Part shown: positions 17,887 through 20,237 of the stretch, one piece after another
How positions within the stretch are numbered: the first letter of the stretch is position 1
How the letters are laid out: every line of letters begins with the position of its first letter
DNA from: Seminavis robusta
Taxonomy: Eukaryota; Bacillariophyta; Bacillariophyceae; Naviculales; Naviculaceae
Direction: 5' to 3'
NCBI GenBank assembly: GCA_903772945.1
Contig: CAICTM010001963.1
Coordinates: 1 to 20,237 of the forward strand
DNA length: 20,237 bases
Program-made: the position numbers and the translations under genes
The notes under the pieces: model-generated
What the model was told of the DNA's origin: nothing
Seen by the model: the letters and a program-made list of their open reading frames with translations, nothing else
Databases searched by the model: none

Positions 17887-18313
17887 TGCACTACGCTAAA
17901 AGCTAGTATAAAGATCTTTCGAGTGTTTTGAGTTTGAGAGAATGAAAGTTATGAGAGAGATTAGAAAGCTATGAAAACTAATCAACGAGAGAGATCATCA
18001 TCAAGGGATCGTAGATCTGGTCTCCCGCGGGAGACTATAAGTGTGATTGAGTAGGTTGCGGTAATAATCCTACGTGTCTCCATGATCCTAAAACGGAACG
18101 CGTGGAAGATTTGTCTAGCATGGATCTAGTAGCGTGGAAGTACTCCACATTGACTAAATGTCTAGAGCGATGTTTCATCATCAACCTAGTATGACTAGAG
18201 CGGTCATTGAGAACCCTGTCTCAAATGACTATTCACGAGAGACTCAGTCATGAGTCAAACTCAAACCCTATCTAGGATCGAGTCGTGAATGAGGCTAAGA
18301 GCTGTGTATTGCA
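17887..18313 (-). repeat. Ty3/Gypsy 3' LTR, copy B
   Basis: 427 bp, starting with TGCA on the minus strand right after a polypurine tract and ending with TGCA next to the interrupted gene. The same family as 1000-1422, same orientation, clearly diverged from it. Several internal hairpins intact in copy A are broken here. Confidence 0.88.
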
Positions 18314-18323
18314 TTCGCCCCCT
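18314..18323 (-). promoter_or_regulatory. polypurine tract of the Gypsy element
   Basis: The minus strand reads AGGGGGCGAA immediately before the LTR's TGCA. This is where plus-strand DNA synthesis would be primed and it fixes the LTR boundary. Confidence 0.8.
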
Positions 18324-18447
18324 GACAAGGGTCACAGAAGGCGCGACAGCAGTCGGACAAGGAGAACATATGATTTAAAGTGCGGGGCACTCTCATGAGA
18401 TTTGGATGTAGACATGTGCGTCGCACAATGGCAATCCTACAAGGGGA

Positions 18448-19424
18448 TCAGGCCTTGTATGGGTGTATATACCTTATGTTCCAAGTCTGGTAGACTGTGC
18501 CGCCATTGGCGGTAGCATGTCGGAGCCGTACAGTGCCATTGTCATTGACTCGGTCTATAGTGTAAGGACCTTTGTACTTTGGCTGACCGTACTTGCGGTG
18601 CTGATACTGTTGAATCATCACGGTATCGTTGACATTGTATTGATGAGGGACACGCGTCGCGTTTTCCCTGTCGTTGTTCTGTTGGATTAGTCGTTGGCGA
18701 CGTTCCTTAATGTACTTCCAGTTGGCTTCGAACCGGACGTTGTGAATCGCGTCACAATTGAACACGAGCTGCGCGGGCATTGCACGCAGGGTGGTATGAA
18801 TCGTGGCATTCATTGCAAAGCGAACCGCCGTGAGGACTCCATCCCAGGATCCATTCACGAGGTCGTCTTGGCACTTGATGTTTTGAACAGCAATCAAGTT
18901 GCGTATGGTCTGATGAGCACGCTCGACCATAGAGTTGGCTTGAGGGTTACGCGTAGTGATGAACTTGCGACGAAGTCCATATTCATCCCGGAGTGTCTTT
19001 TCGACCTCTGCACGGAACTCGCGTCCTCTATCCATGATAACCTCAGCAGGCCATGGATACCGAGTAAGCCACGTTTGTTCTAGGATGATGGCTACTTCGT
19101 CTGCTGCCTTGGAGCAGATCTCTGCAATCTCGCATCGAACCATCGGTACGGGAACAATCATTGTCAAGCAATGAAGTGTGCAGGAATTCTTTTTCGTTAC
19201 TTAGGATCCCGACGTTGTAAGGGACCTATCAGGTCAATACATAGTCTTTCCCAAGGGATCTCCTCGCAAGTCTTTGGAGGCATCAATCCCAGCTTACGGT
19301 CTTGGGTTTGTTCATCTGCAGCTCTGGCAACGCTGATATACGGCCTGCACAGTCCTTGCGCAGTCCTTTCCAGGTGTAGTGTTGGCTGATGGTTAGTTCG
19401 TGCGAGTCTGCCCGGATGCATCAG
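18448..19424 (-). pseudogene. Gypsy integrase (C-terminal end of pol)
   Basis: From 19421 the text M-H-P-G-R-L-A-R-T and, in other frames, Q-H-Y-T-W-K-G-L-R-K-D-C show the HHCC zinc domain. Then E-E-I-P-W-E-R-L-C-I-D-L-I-G-P-L leads into the core. The frame from 19167 holds V-I-M-D-R-G-R-E-F (second catalytic Asp) and N-P-Q-A-N-S-M-V-E-R-A-H (catalytic Glu). At the first Asp position, where D-P-V-T-G-W-F-E is usual, it reads M-I-V-P-V-P-M-V-R-C-E, so that residue appears lost. The C-terminus, K-G-P-Y-T-I-D-R-V and R-Y-I-H-P-Y-K-A, ends at a stop at 18448. No chromodomain follows. Confidence 0.9.
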
Positions 19425-20237
19425 TACACCATGGTACCATTCGACTAGCTTCTTCTGATAGTCTTAGGTACGACGATCTCTGTCGTCTTTACTACTAAGT
19501 CGTAAGACTTATCCCCTCTGGGGAAAGATTGCTTCTTGTAGTCGTTTGGCTTGTCCCTGAGGAGTTTCTTGATATCGTTGTCGTCCTTCTGACGATGTTC
19601 GATCTCGGGGAATGAGAGAGGAACTCGCTAGGGAATCCTCTTCGTCTGCAGCCATGACTCAGCGATTCGCTGGCTTCATCTGTTCTGAAGAACCGCTTGT
19701 TGGAGATGTTAAGTCTCGACAACGCATCAGCGACGATGTTGTGTTCGCCCTTGATGTACCGTAGTTCAGGGCCGTATTCTTCCAGAATAAGGCGCCATCG
19801 CATTACGGATCGGTATTGAGTTCTTACATGTAAGATTTTTGGTCGTATGTACAACTTCTTCTGTCCTAGAAGAATGTTACGGAACTCTTTCAGAGTTTCT
19901 ACGATACTGAGAAGTTCCTTCTCGGTAACGGTGTACGTGCTGAGCAGGGTTGAGCTTCCTGCTTAGAACGCTATAGGTTTTCCCTTCTGGGAAATTACTG
20001 ACCTAGTTGAGTATCACTCGCATCCGTTGGATAACGAATGTATCGTTGAAGTCAGGGTAAGCGAGCAAGGTTTCTTTGCTGATAATCTTCTTCATCTGGC
20101 TAAAGCCTTGTTGTGTCGCTTCCCATTTCCACTTCGTTGTTTTTGGAAGTCAACGAAGCGAGTGGAGCCAGTACATGTGATCGTCTTAATCCACATGTCT
20201 CGATAGTAGTTCACTAGTCCAATGAAATCTACGGAGT
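19425..20237 (-). pseudogene. Gypsy reverse transcriptase end and RNase H
   Basis: From the window edge, degraded text gives W-K-W-E-A-T-Q-Q-G-F and L-L-A-Y-P-D-F-N-D-T-F, the junction between reverse transcriptase and RNase H, then G-K-T-Y-S-V-L-S-R-K-L-N-P-A-Q and T-V-T-E-K-E-L-L-S-I-V-E-T. The frame from 19854 continues with V-M-R-W-R-L-I-L-E-E-Y-G-P and Y-I-K-G-E-H-N-I-V-A-D-A-L-S-R-L, the conserved end of Gypsy RNase H, followed by a linker (E-I-E-H-R-Q-K-D-D-N-D-I-K-K in another frame) to the integrase. At least four frameshifts are needed. Upstream domains lie outside the window. Confidence 0.9.

Larger units (their letters stand above)
17887..20237 (-). mobile_element. Ty3/Gypsy LTR retrotransposon, 3' part
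   Basis: Minus-strand order from the right edge is reverse transcriptase end, RNase H, integrase, polypurine tract, 3' LTR. Reverse transcriptase before integrase is diagnostic of Gypsy. The 5' half lies beyond the window. Several frameshifts and stops between domains show it is dead. It truncates the recombinase-like gene at 17886. The expected target duplication would be CATAT-like next to 17886, but its partner is outside the window. Confidence 0.92.

Noticed and set aside
1..20237. CRISPR arrays, bacterial operons, tRNA or rRNA genes
   Set aside because: No regularly spaced repeats, no Shine-Dalgarno-linked gene clusters and no cloverleaf or rRNA text were found; introns and retroelements point to a eukaryotic nucleus.

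Overview
The window reads as nuclear DNA of a eukaryotic microalga, most likely a diatom; the genus cannot be told. Pointers are short GT-AG introns, a Crypton-type tyrosine recombinase with a GCR1_C-like domain, a Copia pol with a D-N-Q-S-T protease box of the kind I associate with diatom Copia elements, and a predicted protein whose signal peptide is followed at once by Phe, as in diatom bipartite plastid-targeting leaders. All assignments come from reading the sequence; no database was searched.

Layout. 1-1422: a minus-strand LTR (1000-1422) followed, in its own direction, by a broken gag-like block running off the left edge. 1684-4819: a compact convergent pair, a small KOW/coiled-coil protein (+) and an apparently intact spliced Crypton-like recombinase (-), 16 bp apart. 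5140-8419: ordinary host genes, namely a membrane-anchored GDSL/SGNH hydrolase (+), an acidic, probably plastid-targeted protein (-), and a two-exon Ser/Pro-rich protein (-). 8420-10064: gene-free, with a double palindrome and a strong hairpin. 10065-17886: a decayed plus-strand gene of a second, tyrosine-recombinase-like type, split by a 6,124-bp Ty1/Copia element (11502-17625) with identical 138-bp LTRs and a 5-bp target duplication. 17887-20237: the 3' end of a minus-strand Ty3/Gypsy element (reverse transcriptase, RNase H, integrase, polypurine tract, 3' LTR) running off the right edge. Its LTR is the same family as the one at 1000-1422.

How it fits together. This is a short host gene island between mobile DNA from at least four sources: Crypton, a second recombinase-like family, Copia and Gypsy. 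The insertions are nested: Copia sits inside the recombinase-like gene, and the Gypsy LTR cuts off that gene's tail. The most notable points are (a) Copia LTRs that are identical although pol is riddled with frameshifts, which suggests recent mobilisation in trans of an already dead copy; (b) a 14-nt stretch exactly at the Copia primer-binding position that is complementary to its own LTR, a possible self-priming arrangement; and (c) the tight KOW plus Crypton pair, which could be one two-gene mobile unit.
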